64,000 bases of DNA from Streptomyces sp. NRRL S-37 (GCF_000721605.1 NZ_JOIZ01000029.1:49075-113074), one strand, 5' to 3'. Shown: positions 17,031 through 25,850, numbered from the stretch's first letter. Numbers and translations are program-made. Notes: generated from the sequence alone by a model not told the origin.

Positions 17031-17960
17031 ATGACCGAGCCCACCACCGCACCGCGGCGCTGGAACGCCTGGCACCTCCACCTCGCCACCACCGCCCGTG
17101 GCGCCCACGACCGCGTCCTCACCGAGGTCATCGGGCCCACGGTCCGCGCGCTGCCGCCCGGCACCGAGTGGTTCTTCATCCGCTACTGGCAGTCGGGTCC
17201 CCATCTGCGGCTGCGGATCGCGGACCTCGCCCCGGGCGCCCGCGCGGACGTCGAGCACGCCCTGCGCGGCCGGCTCGCCGCGGCGGGCCGGCTCGCCCCC
17301 GGGGAGGAGCCGCTGGCCGCCGACGCCTACGAGGAGAGCGCGGCCCGGCTCGCCGCCGCGGGCGAGACCGGCGTCAACTCCTCCGTCCGGGCGCTGCTGC
17401 CGCCCGGCGTCCACCGGGCCGACTACGACCCCGAGTTCGAACGCTACGGCGGTCACGCCCTCATGCCGGCCGCCGAGTCCCTGTTCCACCTGTCCAGCGA
17501 ACTCGTGCTGCGGCTCGCCCCGGACATCACCGACGAGGCGCGGCGCGCCCGGCTGGCGCTGCGCGGCACCCTGTCCGCCGCCGTCGCCCTCGGCGGTCCC
17601 GTGGAGCGTGCCCACTACTTCGCGCGGGGCCTGGACGCCTGGCGGGCCTGGGCGTCCGACGCCGGCCATCCCGACGCCCTGCTCGACCGGATCACCCACG
17701 TCGGCCAGGACCCGGACGCGGTGCGGATCACACCCGGGGCGCACGGCCCGTTCACCGGCTGGTACGAGGGGCTGGCGGCCCATGCCGACGACATCCGGCG
17801 GCACGCGACGACCCACCCCGGCATGATCCTCTTCTCCCACGCCCACATGCTGCACAACCGGCTGGGCCTGAGCCTGCTGGAGGAGCTGCGCACCTACGCC
17901 TGGCTGTCCCACGTCTTCCCGGTGCGGCGGCCGGCGGCCGGCCCGGTACCCGTGGGGTGA
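17031..17960 (+). CDS. stand-alone LanB elimination-domain (SpaB_C, thiopeptide-type bacteriocin biosynthesis) protein
   Basis: The 309-residue protein starts after AAGGA. The opening WNAWHLHLATTARGAHDRVL, the FFIRYWQSGPHLRLRI block (about 47-62), the central ERYGGHALMPAAESLFHLSS and the end FSHAHMLHNRLGLSLLEE are characteristic of the small C-terminal domain of LanB dehydratases. In thiopeptides this separate protein eliminates glutamate from glutamylated Ser/Thr to give dehydroamino acids, working with the large LanB at 9066. It is the last gene of the plus-strand operon and is followed at once by a perfect terminator. Confidence 0.92.
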   Translation: MTEPTTAPRRWNAWHLHLATTARGAHDRVLTEVIGPTVRALPPGTEWFFIRYWQSGPHLRLRIADLAPGARADVEHALRGRLAAAGRLAPGEEPLAADAYEESAARLAAAGETGVNSSVRALLPPGVHRADYDPEFERYGGHALMPAAESLFHLSSELVLRLAPDITDEARRARLALRGTLSAAVALGGPVERAHYFARGLDAWRAWASDAGHPDALLDRITHVGQDPDAVRITPGAHGPFTGWYEGLAAHADDIRRHATTHPGMILFSHAHMLHNRLGLSLLEELRTYAWLSHVFPVRRPAAGPVPVG

Positions 17961-17987
17961 CCCCCGCGCCCCGTGGGCGCCGACGCG

Positions 17988-18021
17988 GAGGCCCGGCCGG
18001 ATCCCCCTCCGGCCGGGCCTC
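17988..18021. terminator. perfect 13-bp stem ending the modification operon
   Basis: GAGGCCCGGCCGG (17988-18000) pairs perfectly with CCGGCCGGGCCTC (18009-18021) around an eight-base loop, 28 bp after the elimination-domain stop. It also serves the convergent YceI gene. Confidence 0.88.
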
Positions 18022-18042
18022 GTCACGCGTGCGTCATGCGGC

Positions 18043-18567
18043 TCATGGCCGGCGTACGAAGACGGCCCGCACCCGCACCAGGAGTTCCGCCCCGACCAGG
18101 CCCCGCAGGGCGCCGACACCGCAGGCGTGCCGGTCGACGCGGGCGGTGGCCCGTACGGTGGCCCGCTCGCCGTCGGTGGTCAGTTCGTCGACCGTGAAGG
18201 TCACCGGCGTCCTGCGGCCCTTGACCTCCAGCAGTCCGGTGACGCCCGCTCCGGTGGTGGGACGCCCGTCGGTGAAGCGCAGCTCCGGGTGGCGCTCCGC
18301 GTCGAGGAACCGCGGGCCGCGCACGGCCGTGTCCCGCCGCGGGTCGCCGCTCTCGAAGCCGGCGGCGCCGACCGCGGCGTCCAGGCCGGCCAGGGTGCCG
18401 TCGGCGGCGATTTCGGCGCGGCCCGAACGCACGGGCAGTGAGCCGCGTACGGGCAGGAAGAAGAAGTGGCGGCCGGTGAACTCCACGGTGGAGCCGGCCG
18501 GTTCGAGGTGCCAGCTGCCGGCCGGGGCGTCGACGGTCCGCGGGCGGGTGGTGTGGTGCGTGGACAC
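18043..18567 (-). CDS. YceI-family lipocalin-like protein
   Basis: The product is 174 residues from a GTG preceded by AAAGGA. The YceI pattern is clear: AGSWHLEPAGSTVEFTGRHF at the start, an internal AEIAADGTLAGLDAAVGAAG, then PRFLDAERHPELRFTDGRP and LLEVKGRRTPVTF. YceI proteins form a beta-barrel that binds polyprenyl lipids or other hydrophobic molecules; most are periplasmic, but no signal peptide is visible here. It lies downstream of the ABC exporter on the same strand, separated by a terminator, so it may belong to the cluster or to the flank. Confidence 0.9.
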   Translation of the reverse strand: MSTHHTTRPRTVDAPAGSWHLEPAGSTVEFTGRHFFFLPVRGSLPVRSGRAEIAADGTLAGLDAAVGAAGFESGDPRRDTAVRGPRFLDAERHPELRFTDGRPTTGAGVTGLLEVKGRRTPVTFTVDELTTDGERATVRATARVDRHACGVGALRGLVGAELLVRVRAVFVRRP

Positions 18568-18610
18568 GGTGGGGGTCCTTTCGACGTCGTGGGGGTTTCT
18601 GGAGAGCCGC

Positions 18611-18635
18611 GAGGGGGCCTCACGGAGGCCCCCTC
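18611..18635. terminator. 11-bp perfect hairpin after the ABC permease gene
   Basis: GAGGGGGCCTC and GAGGCCCCCTC flank a three-base loop in the 98-bp gap between the permease and the YceI gene. It probably ends or attenuates the exporter transcript. Confidence 0.8.
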
Positions 18636-18665
18636 GATGTGGTGGTCCGGAGCGGTCGTCCGGCT

Positions 18666-19499
18666 CTACTCGGGGCGCGGGTCCCAGCGGAAGCGGCGCA
18701 CCGCGATCAGGGCGCCGACGACGCCCCAGGCCGCGAGCACCGCGAGTTCCTTCCACTGGAAGCCGGCGCCCTGGGTGAAGGACGCCAGCATGGCGTCGTT
18801 GAAGGGCTTCACCGGAAGCAGTCCGGCGATCTCGTTGAGGGCGCCGGAGTGGATGGGGAAGTAGCTGCCGGAGATGAACACCAGCGGGAACTGGATGAAC
18901 TGCACGACCGCGGGCGCCGCCTCGGAGTTGCGGATGAGCGAGGCGACCCCGACGCCGAGCGCGCAGAAGGCGGCCGCGCCGAACGCCAGGGTGACCGCGA
19001 GCGCGGCCCAGTGGGTGGGCCACGGCACCCCGTACAGGCGCCCGATGCCGATGACGAGCGCGACGTCGACGACGCTCACGACGACGCAGTGCACCAGCAG
19101 GCCCGCGAAGTACACCCAGGCGGGCAGCGGGGTGGCGTGCAGCCGCTTGAGGACGCCGGTCTGCCGGCGCATGGCGAGCACGATCGCCAACTGGCCGTAA
19201 CAGGCGCCCAGTACGGACACGGCGGCGATGGTCGGCGTGTAGTACTGCATGCCGCTCATGCCGAAGAAGAAGTCCTCGCCCTGGCCGCCGCCGAACACGG
19301 CGCCGAAGATCGCGATGATCACGACGGGCAGGACGAAGGTGAACACCATCGACTGCGGATTGCGCCAGAACGACAGCTGCTCGTAGCGGATCTGGTGGGC
19401 GAGGAGGGCGAACGAGCCCCGTTCGTCCGGCCGTTCGGCACCGGGGCGCGGGGAGCGCCTGCCGGTGGTGGCGGTCGTGGAGGGAAGGGTGCTGGTCAT
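18666..19499 (-). CDS. ABC-2 type transporter permease
   Basis: The 277-residue membrane protein starts with ATGA overlapping the ATPase stop. After a polar N-terminus, IRYEQLSFWRNPQSMVFTFV leads into the first membrane segment. About six segments follow, with the GVLKRLHATPLPAWVYF cytoplasmic loop and the FPLVFISGSYFPI signature of ABC-2 (DrrB-like) exporters. With the ATPase next to it, it forms a two-component exporter. Product efflux or self-resistance for the adjacent cluster is the likely role, by position. Confidence 0.9.
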   Translation of the reverse strand: MTSTLPSTTATTGRRSPRPGAERPDERGSFALLAHQIRYEQLSFWRNPQSMVFTFVLPVVIIAIFGAVFGGGQGEDFFFGMSGMQYYTPTIAAVSVLGACYGQLAIVLAMRRQTGVLKRLHATPLPAWVYFAGLLVHCVVVSVVDVALVIGIGRLYGVPWPTHWAALAVTLAFGAAAFCALGVGVASLIRNSEAAPAVVQFIQFPLVFISGSYFPIHSGALNEIAGLLPVKPFNDAMLASFTQGAGFQWKELAVLAAWGVVGALIAVRRFRWDPRPE

Positions 19500-20488
19500 C
19501 GGCTGCTCCGTCCGGGTCGGCGCCCCCGGCGCCCGCGGGCCGCCGGGGTCTCGTCCCGTCCGACGGACGGGGACGAGGCGTCCTGCTGTGCGTACGAACT
19601 GGTCAGCCCCAGGTAGACGTCCTCCAGGGTGGGCTGTTCCACGGTCAGCCGCTCCAGCGGTGTGCCGCGCTCCAGCGCCCAGGAGGTGAGCCGGTGCAGG
19701 ACCGCCGTCGGCTCCTTCGCCTCGGCCGTGACCAGGCCGTCCTCGGCGTCGCTGACCGGGATCGGCAGGTCGCCGATGGCGGCGCCGGCCGGCAGCGCGA
19801 ACCGGATCCGGGCCGGCACGCTGTCCCGTCCGCCCAGGGTGTCCGGGGTGCCGGAGGCGACGATCCGCCCGCCGGCGATCACCGCGACCGAGTCGGCGAG
19901 CGCCTGCGCCTCGTCCATGTAGTGCGTGGTCAGCATGATCGTCGTACCGGCGTCGCGCAGGTTGCGGACGACGTCCCAGGCGCCGCGGCGGGCCCCCGGG
20001 TCGAAGCCGGTGGTCGGCTCGTCCAGGAACAGCAGCTTCGGGTCGCCGATCACGCCCAGGGCGAGGTCGAGCCGCCGCTTCTGCCCTCCGGACAGGTCCT
20101 TGACCTTCGCGCGCTCCTTCTCCCGCAGCCCGACCAGGTCGATGACCTCGTCGGTGTCGCGCGGGGCGGGGTAGTAGCCCGCGTTGCGGGCGACGGTCTC
20201 GCGCACCGACAGGTACGGCTCCACGGCGATGTCCTGGAGCACGAGCCCGATCCGCCCGCGCAGCCACCGCCCGTCGGCCTTGTCCCCGGGGTCGCGGCCG
20301 AGGACCCGTACGCTGCCGCCGTCCCGCTGCCGGAAGCCCTCCAGGATCTCCATGGTGGTGGTCTTTCCGGCGCCGTTCGGTCCGAGGAGCGCGAAGATCT
20401 CGCCCTCCTCGACGGCGAAGTCCACGCCGCGCACGGCCTCGTGGTCCCCGTACTTCTTGAGCAGGCCGTCAACGGCCACCGCGGTCAC
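19496..20488 (-). CDS. ABC transporter ATP-binding protein (DrrA-type exporter ATPase)
   Basis: The 330-residue ATPase has Walker A GPNGAGKTTT (about 36-45), the Q-loop LVLQDIAVEP, signature LSGGQKRRLDLALG, Walker B LLFLDEPTTGFDP and the switch TTHYMDEA. The C-terminal 100 residues are the regulatory extension seen in drug and lipid exporters, ending in the TLEDVYLGLT motif and a basic tail. It pairs with the ABC-2 permease by a four-base overlap. The start GTG follows a GGGAG. Confidence 0.93.
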   Translation of the reverse strand: MTAVAVDGLLKKYGDHEAVRGVDFAVEEGEIFALLGPNGAGKTTTMEILEGFRQRDGGSVRVLGRDPGDKADGRWLRGRIGLVLQDIAVEPYLSVRETVARNAGYYPAPRDTDEVIDLVGLREKERAKVKDLSGGQKRRLDLALGVIGDPKLLFLDEPTTGFDPGARRGAWDVVRNLRDAGTTIMLTTHYMDEAQALADSVAVIAGGRIVASGTPDTLGGRDSVPARIRFALPAGAAIGDLPIPVSDAEDGLVTAEAKEPTAVLHRLTSWALERGTPLERLTVEQPTLEDVYLGLTSSYAQQDASSPSVGRDETPAARGRRGRRPGRSSR

Positions 20489-20775
20489 CGCGGCCGCTCC
20501 CGTCGTCGTTCCCGTGTCACCGCGTGCCTCCCAGGTGTAGTGGCTGTCTCCTTCTGGAAGTTAGGGCCGCGGGGGCCCGGCAGCAGGGCCGGCGGGGGGA
20601 CCGATGACGTCCGTCACGCAAGCGGCGACAGTTGTCAGTGACGGACCGGCGGGCCGTTGCCGCACGGTGCGGCACGGCACATGCTCGGCACACGACCGAT
20701 GACAGTGCGCTCACGCCGCGCACCCATCGTGACGGTGAACGGGCGTGGGGCGAAGACGCGGAAGGCGGTCCAGAC

Positions 20776-22035
20776 GTGCGGTTGGGGAGCGAGAGCGGAG
20801 CGCGGCGGCGGCCCGGTGACACCGGGAACGCCACCGGCCGGGAACAGCGGCCACGGGTCGCCGTCGTCGGCGCCGGCATCGGCGGGCTGGCCCTGGCCGG
20901 CGCGCTGGCCGCGAACGGCACGCCGTACGTGGTCCACGAGCAGACCCGCGTGCTGTCCGAGGTGGGCGCGGGCGTGCAGCTCTCGCCCAACGCGGTCCGC
21001 CCGCTGCTGCGGCTGGGCCTCGGACCCGCGCTGGAGGAGCACGGGGTGCGCGTCGAGGCGATGGAGGTGCGCGGCTGGAACGGCCGGCCCATCGCGCGCA
21101 CACCGCTCGGCGCGGAGTGCGAGCGGATGTTCGCGGCGCCGTACCTGACGATCCACCGGGCTCATCTGCACGAGGCGCTGCTCTCCCTGACCGACCGGGA
21201 CCGGCTGCGCCTCGGCGAACGGCTGCGGGCGGCGGAGGAGACGGCGGACGGTACGGGCGTACGGCTCGCCTTCGACGACGGTACGGTCCGCGAGGCGGAC
21301 GTGGTGATCGGCGCGGACGGCATCCACTCCACGGTCCGCGAGACCCTGCGCACCGACGCGCCGGTCTTCTCCGGTCTGGGCATCTACCGCGGCCTGGTCC
21401 CGGCGGACGCGCTGCCGGCGGGGGCCCGCGAACGGCTGGTACGGCTGTGGCTCGGGCCCGGCGGGCACTTCGTCTGCTATCCCGTGGCGTCCGGCGCGTA
21501 CCTCAGCTACGCCGCGACCGTGCCGCTGACCACCGGCGCCCCGCCGCGCGAGTCCTGGTCCCGGCCGGGCGACCCGGACGCGCTGCGCGCGGTCTTCGGC
21601 GGCTGGACGGGGCTCGTCGCGGACGTCGTCGCGGCGGTCGGCTCGACCCACCTGTGGGCCCTGTACGACCGTCCGCCGCTGCGCACCTGGTCCACGGACC
21701 GCATCACGCTCCTCGGGGACGCGGCCCACCCGATGCTGCCGTTCATGGCGCAGGGCGCCAACCAGGCGATCGAGGACGCGATGGACCTGGCCGCCTGCCT
21801 GGCGGACGCGCCCGCCTCGGCGATCCCGGAGCGCCTGGCCCGCTACGAGTCCCTGCGCATCCCGCGCACCGCCGAGATCCAGCGCGGCTCACGGGGCAAC
21901 GCGGGCATCCTCCACCTCCCGGACGGCCCCGCCCAACGCCGCAGGGACGCCCGCATGGCGGTCCACGCCGCCCTCCACGACCGCACCCCCCTCTACGCCC
22001 ACGAAACAGGCCGCACCGTGGTCACCACCGCATAG
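20776..22035 (+). CDS. FAD-dependent aromatic monooxygenase (salicylate hydroxylase-like)
   Basis: A 419-residue class A flavoprotein results if translation starts at the GTG after GGAAGG; an in-frame start at 20632 would add 48 weakly coding residues. The FAD-binding GAGIGG fold is at VAVVGAGIGGLALAGALAA. The DG motif VVIGADGIHSTVR and the GDAAHPMLPFMAQGANQAIE motif complete the family signature. Such enzymes hydroxylate phenols or salicylates using NAD(P)H and oxygen. It is divergent from the exporter at the cluster edge. An AHBA-derived phenol could be its substrate, but it may equally be an unrelated flank gene. Confidence 0.85.
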   Translation: MRLGSESGARRRPGDTGNATGREQRPRVAVVGAGIGGLALAGALAANGTPYVVHEQTRVLSEVGAGVQLSPNAVRPLLRLGLGPALEEHGVRVEAMEVRGWNGRPIARTPLGAECERMFAAPYLTIHRAHLHEALLSLTDRDRLRLGERLRAAEETADGTGVRLAFDDGTVREADVVIGADGIHSTVRETLRTDAPVFSGLGIYRGLVPADALPAGARERLVRLWLGPGGHFVCYPVASGAYLSYAATVPLTTGAPPRESWSRPGDPDALRAVFGGWTGLVADVVAAVGSTHLWALYDRPPLRTWSTDRITLLGDAAHPMLPFMAQGANQAIEDAMDLAACLADAPASAIPERLARYESLRIPRTAEIQRGSRGNAGILHLPDGPAQRRRDARMAVHAALHDRTPLYAHETGRTVVTTA

Positions 22036-22077
22036 CCGCGGACAGTCATGCCACCGCAACCGCGGGCAATCGTGCCT

Positions 22078-22180
22078 CCCCCAGTGCCTCAAGGGCCTGG
22101 GAGGTACCCCCAGGGCGGCACGGGTGGGCGATGGGGGTCCCCCCGCTCGAGCGCAGCCGAGAGTGGGGGAGGCACCCCGC
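22078..22180. repeat. dispersed Streptomyces-type intergenic palindromic repeat
   Basis: The gap between two convergent genes holds GTGCCTCCCCCAGTGCCTC, GGGAGGTACCCCC and then CCGCTCGAGCGCAGCCGAGA with GTGGGGGAGGCAC. The outer GTGCCTCC and GGAGGCAC are inverted. This composition matches the short intergenic repeat known from many Streptomyces genomes. It can fold and may terminate both transcripts. Confidence 0.7.
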
Positions 22181-22246
22181 AAGTGCCGGGCAGCGCGAAC
22201 ACCCCCGCCCGGCGGCCACGCCGGACGACGCACCCCGGGGCGCCGC

Positions 22247-22654
22247 TCAAGCCGCCCCGCCCGGCACCCACCCCTGCCGCCGCAGCACTCCCGCCACATC
22301 CGGCGCCTCGTAGTGGTCCCCCTTCAGCACCTTGCCGTCGGAGCGGCGGCTGACCTGGCCGTCGGGGCCCAGCTTGCTCATGTTGGAACGGTGGACCTCC
22401 GCGATCACCGCGTCGAGGTCGATCCCGTGCACCAGCGCGGTGCCGTACGCGACGTAGACGACGTCGGCCAGCTCGTGCGCGAGCCGGTCGAGCGGGCCCG
22501 TCACCGACACCTCGGCGACCTCCTGGGCCTCCTCGGCGAGCAGCTCGCCGCGGTGCGCGGCGAGCTCCGGCGAGACCTCGGACGGTATGTCGCGGGCGTC
22601 CAGCCCGAAGGCACGGTGGAATTCACGGACCAGATCGGCGGGCGAGGAACTCAT
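22247..22654 (-). CDS. MazG-like NTP pyrophosphohydrolase
   Basis: The 135-residue protein starts MSSSPADLVREFHRAFGL. The metal-binding helices of the all-alpha NTP pyrophosphohydrolase family are visible as ELLAEEAQEVAEV (about 38-50) and LAHELADVVYVAYGTA (about 60-75). A second block, EVHRSNMSKLGPDGQV, follows. Members hydrolyse nucleoside triphosphates to monophosphate and pyrophosphate, often for housecleaning. The exact substrate cannot be told. A longer start (22684) would add ten residues without better support. Confidence 0.87.
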   Translation of the reverse strand: MSSSPADLVREFHRAFGLDARDIPSEVSPELAAHRGELLAEEAQEVAEVSVTGPLDRLAHELADVVYVAYGTALVHGIDLDAVIAEVHRSNMSKLGPDGQVSRRSDGKVLKGDHYEAPDVAGVLRRQGWVPGGAA

Positions 22655-22746
22655 GCCCGCGACTGTAGCGGCCACCACCGACACTCCCCGGCCCGCTGTG
22701 AGCTCCGCCCTGGTCAGCGGTCACCCCGGCTGGCAGGATCGCGCGC

Positions 22747-23742
22747 ATGTCCCACACGCTGTCCAGGATCGGCAGGCGACGGGCCCTGCGGGGCACCGCC
22801 GCCGGTCTCGTCGTACTCGGACTGCTGCTGTGGTGGCTGACGCCCTGGGAGGAGGAACCCCCGGGCGGGACGATCACCCTGAGCACGGGCACCCGCGCGG
22901 GGGTCTACCAGAAGTACGGCGTCCTCCTGCGCAGCTCACTCGGCAAGCACATGCCCGACCTCGACGTACGCCTGAAGACGAGTGCCGGGTCGCAGGAGAA
23001 CGTGCGCCGCGTGGCGACCGGGGAGGCCGACTTCGCGATCGCCGCGGCCGACGCGGTGGAGACGTACCGGCTCAGCGGCCGGCCGGGCGCCGACCGGCTG
23101 CGCGGGGTGGCACGCCTGTACGACGACTACGTGCAGCTCGCCGTCGCGCCCGACTCGGGCATCAGGACCGTCGCCGACCTGCGCGGCAAGCGGGTGGCCA
23201 TAGGGCCGCCCAAGTCGGGTGTCCGGCTCATCGCCAACCGGGTGCTCCGGGCGGCCGGCATCGACCCGGAGACGGACATCGAGCCCTCCTCCGACGGCAT
23301 CGACAACGGCCCGGAGCGGCTCGGGCACGGCCTGGACGCCTTCTTCTGGTCCGGCGGACTGCCCACGGACGGCCTGAGGACACTCGCCGAGCAGTCCGCG
23401 CTCCGGTTCGTGCCGATCGACGCCGATCTCGTCTCCAAGCTGCACGAACAGGGCGGCGCCACGCGCTACTACCGCGTCACCAACATGCCCGAGTCGGCCT
23501 ACCCGGGCAGCCGGCCCGGCGCGCCCGTCGCGACGATGGCGGTGTCCAACCTCCTGATCACCCGGGCGGACGCCGATCCCCGGCTCACCGAGTGGCTGAC
23601 CCGCATCGTGCTCAAGAGCCGGGACAACATCGGGGCGCACGTCCACTCCGCCCAGCTGGTCGACGTACGCACCGCGATCTACACCGACCCGCTCCGGCTG
23701 CACGAGGGCGCCCGCCGGTACTACCGGTCCGTCAAGCCCTGA
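22747..23742 (+). CDS. TAXI-family TRAP-type solute-binding protein
   Basis: The 331-residue protein has an N-terminal membrane anchor (basic GRRRALRG then a Leu-rich segment), followed by TITLSTGTRAGVYQKYG, the TAXI-family opening. LRGKRVAIGPPKSGVR and FFWSGGLPTDGL are further family marks. TAXI proteins bind small acids outside the membrane for TRAP transporters. No TRAP permease genes lie nearby, so it may be an orphan or work in sensing with the convergent histidine kinase, whose gene overlaps its 3' end by 22 bp. Confidence 0.87.
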   Translation: MSHTLSRIGRRRALRGTAAGLVVLGLLLWWLTPWEEEPPGGTITLSTGTRAGVYQKYGVLLRSSLGKHMPDLDVRLKTSAGSQENVRRVATGEADFAIAAADAVETYRLSGRPGADRLRGVARLYDDYVQLAVAPDSGIRTVADLRGKRVAIGPPKSGVRLIANRVLRAAGIDPETDIEPSSDGIDNGPERLGHGLDAFFWSGGLPTDGLRTLAEQSALRFVPIDADLVSKLHEQGGATRYYRVTNMPESAYPGSRPGAPVATMAVSNLLITRADADPRLTEWLTRIVLKSRDNIGAHVHSAQLVDVRTAIYTDPLRLHEGARRYYRSVKP

Positions 23743-25154
23743 GCCGTCGCCTCACCCGCGGGAGCGTTCCTCGGCACCGTCACGGTCACCCGCAGTCCGT
23801 GCGGCTCGTGACGCTCGTACGCGATCGAGCCGCCGCCCGCCGCGAGCAGCGCCCGCGTGATGGACAGGCCCAGGCCCGAACCCTTGATGTTCTGGTGCCG
23901 TCCGCTGCGCCAGAAGCGGTCGCCGACGCGGGTCAGCTCCTCCTCGGTCAGTCCCGGACCGTTGTCGGTGACGACGACGGTGGACATGTCACCGTTGGAG
24001 GCGACGGCGACCTCGACGGTCTCACCCTCCGGGGTGAACTTCACCGCGTTGTCGATGACCGCGTCCAGGGCGCTGGACAGCGCCACCGGGTCGGCCCACG
24101 CGGTGGTCGCCGGGCAGGTGCCGGTCAGGCGGACGCCCTTGGCCCCGGCGGTGGGCGCCCAGGCCGCGACACGCTCGGCGGCCAGGGCGCCGATGTCGGT
24201 GATCTGGAGGCTGGCCTCGCTGTGCTCGGCGAGCGCGAGGTCGAGCAGGTCGTCCAGCACCTGCGCCAGGCGCTTGCCCTCGGCCTGCACGGAGGCGATC
24301 TCCTCGTTGCCCTCGGGCAGCTCCAGGGCGAGCAGCTCGATGCGCAGCAGCAGCGCCGAGAGCGGGTTGCGGAGCTGGTGCGAGGCGTCGGCGACGAAGG
24401 CCCGCTGCTGCTCCAGCACGCTCTCGACGTTGTCGGCCATCTCGTTGAACGAGCGGGCGAGGCGTCTCAGTTCCGGCGGCCCGCCGGCCGCCGCGACCCG
24501 GGACTTCAGCCGTCCGGTGGCGATGTCGTGGGTGGTGGCGTCCAGGATCCGTACGGGCTTGAGCACCCAGCCGGTCAGCCGCAGCGCCGCGCCGACCGCG
24601 AGCAGCATCGCGGCCGCCTCCCCCGCGGCGATGACCAGCCAGCCCCGGAGGATGCGGGAGCGCATCGGCCCGGTGGGCGAGTCGGTGACCACGACCGCGA
24701 CGACGTCGCCGTCCCGGATGACCGGTGAGGCCACCACCAGGCTGCGCCGCTGCCAGGGCCACACCTGCTCGGGGTCGTGGCTGCGGCGGCTGAGCAGCGC
24801 CTCCTCGAAGGCGTCGCGCACCTCGCCCTCGGCGGGCAGGAACCAGTCGTCCGGCGCGTGCGCCATGGGCGAGTCGTTGAGGTAGAAGACGCCCGCGCGG
24901 ATGCCGTACACCCTGTGGTAGCTGTGCAGCTCGCTGCTGAGCGTCTCGCGACGCTCGTTGATGTCCACGCCGGCCGGGTCGGTGGGCTCGGTGACGAACT
25001 GGGCGAGGGCCGCGAAGCGCGCGGTGTCGTCGATCCGGTCGACGACGACGTTCTGCTGCTCCGCGCCGGCCAGACTGACCGCCAGCGGGACGCCGAGGGC
25101 CAGCAGGACGGCCGCCATCAGGACGATGAGCAGCGGAAGCAGACGTGTGTGCAC
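23721..25154 (-). CDS. sensor histidine kinase of an OmpR-type two-component system
   Basis: The 477-residue kinase has a first membrane segment at 5-30, an extracytoplasmic loop of about 130 residues and a second membrane segment near 170-195. A HAMP region (RLTGWVLKPVRILDATTHDI) comes next, then the H-box ASHQLRNPLSALLLRIE with the phosphoryl histidine, the N-box DNAVKF, DNGPGL, and the ATP lid GSGLGLSI. It starts at a GTG nine bases after the response-regulator stop. The ligand is unknown; its overlap with the TAXI gene and its closeness to gluA suggest a nutrient signal. Confidence 0.93.
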   Translation of the reverse strand: MHTRLLPLLIVLMAAVLLALGVPLAVSLAGAEQQNVVVDRIDDTARFAALAQFVTEPTDPAGVDINERRETLSSELHSYHRVYGIRAGVFYLNDSPMAHAPDDWFLPAEGEVRDAFEEALLSRRSHDPEQVWPWQRRSLVVASPVIRDGDVVAVVVTDSPTGPMRSRILRGWLVIAAGEAAAMLLAVGAALRLTGWVLKPVRILDATTHDIATGRLKSRVAAAGGPPELRRLARSFNEMADNVESVLEQQRAFVADASHQLRNPLSALLLRIELLALELPEGNEEIASVQAEGKRLAQVLDDLLDLALAEHSEASLQITDIGALAAERVAAWAPTAGAKGVRLTGTCPATTAWADPVALSSALDAVIDNAVKFTPEGETVEVAVASNGDMSTVVVTDNGPGLTEEELTRVGDRFWRSGRHQNIKGSGLGLSITRALLAAGGGSIAYERHEPHGLRVTVTVPRNAPAGEATAQGLTDR

Positions 25155-25163
25155 CCGGCCCCG

Positions 25164-25850
25164 CTACGCCGTGGGCGCGACGAGCCGGTAGCCGACGCCG
25201 CGCACGGTCTCGATGAGGGCGGGCATGCGGAGCTTGGCGCGCAGGGAGGCGACGTGCACCTCCAGGGTGCGCCCGGTCCCCTCCCAGCTCGTGCGCCACA
25301 CCTCGCTGATGATCTGTTCCCGGCGGAAGACGACCCCCGGCCGCTGGGCGAGCAGGGCGAGCAGATCGAACTCCTTGCGGGTGAGCTGGACGGCCGTGCC
25401 GTTGACGGTGACCTGGCGGGTGGGCAGCTCGATGCGGACCGGGCCGAGCCGCAGCTCGGTCTCCGTGCCGCCCGTGGCGTCCTCGTGGACGGTGCGCCGG
25501 CTGACGGCGTGGATCCGCGCGAGCAGCTCTCCCGTGTCGTACGGCTTGACCACGTAGTCGTCGGCGCCGAGGTTGAGGCCGTGGATGCGGGAGCGCACGT
25601 CGGACCGCGCGGTGACCATGATCACCGGCGTGCCGGTGCGCTTGCGGATCTTGCCGCAGACCTCGTAGCCGTCCTGGTCGGGCAGCCCCAGGTCGAGCAG
25701 GACGACGCCGAAGCCCTCCCCCTCGGGGACGAGCGCCTGGAGCGCCTCCTCGCCGCTGCGCGCGTGGGTGACGTCGAACCCGTGCCGCGCCAGCACCGCC
25801 GACAGGGCGGCGGCGACGTGGTTGTCGTCCTCGACGAGAAGCAGTCTCAC
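25164..25850 (-). CDS. OmpR/PhoB-family response regulator
   Basis: A 228-residue regulator starts at the GTG of VRLLLVEDD. The receiver domain has the acidic pair, phospho-aspartate in VVLLDLGLPDQDG, the conserved Thr in VIMVTARSD and Lys in VVKPYD. A winged-helix DNA-binding domain follows (LTRKEFDLLALLAQRPGVVF, VHVASLRAKLR, TVRGVGYRL). It forms an operon with the kinase and is divergent from gluA; candidate binding repeats lie in the shared promoter region. Confidence 0.95.
   Translation of the reverse strand: MRLLLVEDDNHVAAALSAVLARHGFDVTHARSGEEALQALVPEGEGFGVVLLDLGLPDQDGYEVCGKIRKRTGTPVIMVTARSDVRSRIHGLNLGADDYVVKPYDTGELLARIHAVSRRTVHEDATGGTETELRLGPVRIELPTRQVTVNGTAVQLTRKEFDLLALLAQRPGVVFRREQIISEVWRTSWEGTGRTLEVHVASLRAKLRMPALIETVRGVGYRLVAPTA

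Noticed and set aside
20632..20775. Longer N-terminus for the flavin monooxygenase
   Set aside because: The added 48 residues are polar and low in family character; the GTG at 20776 has a GGAAGG site and is close to the FAD motif.
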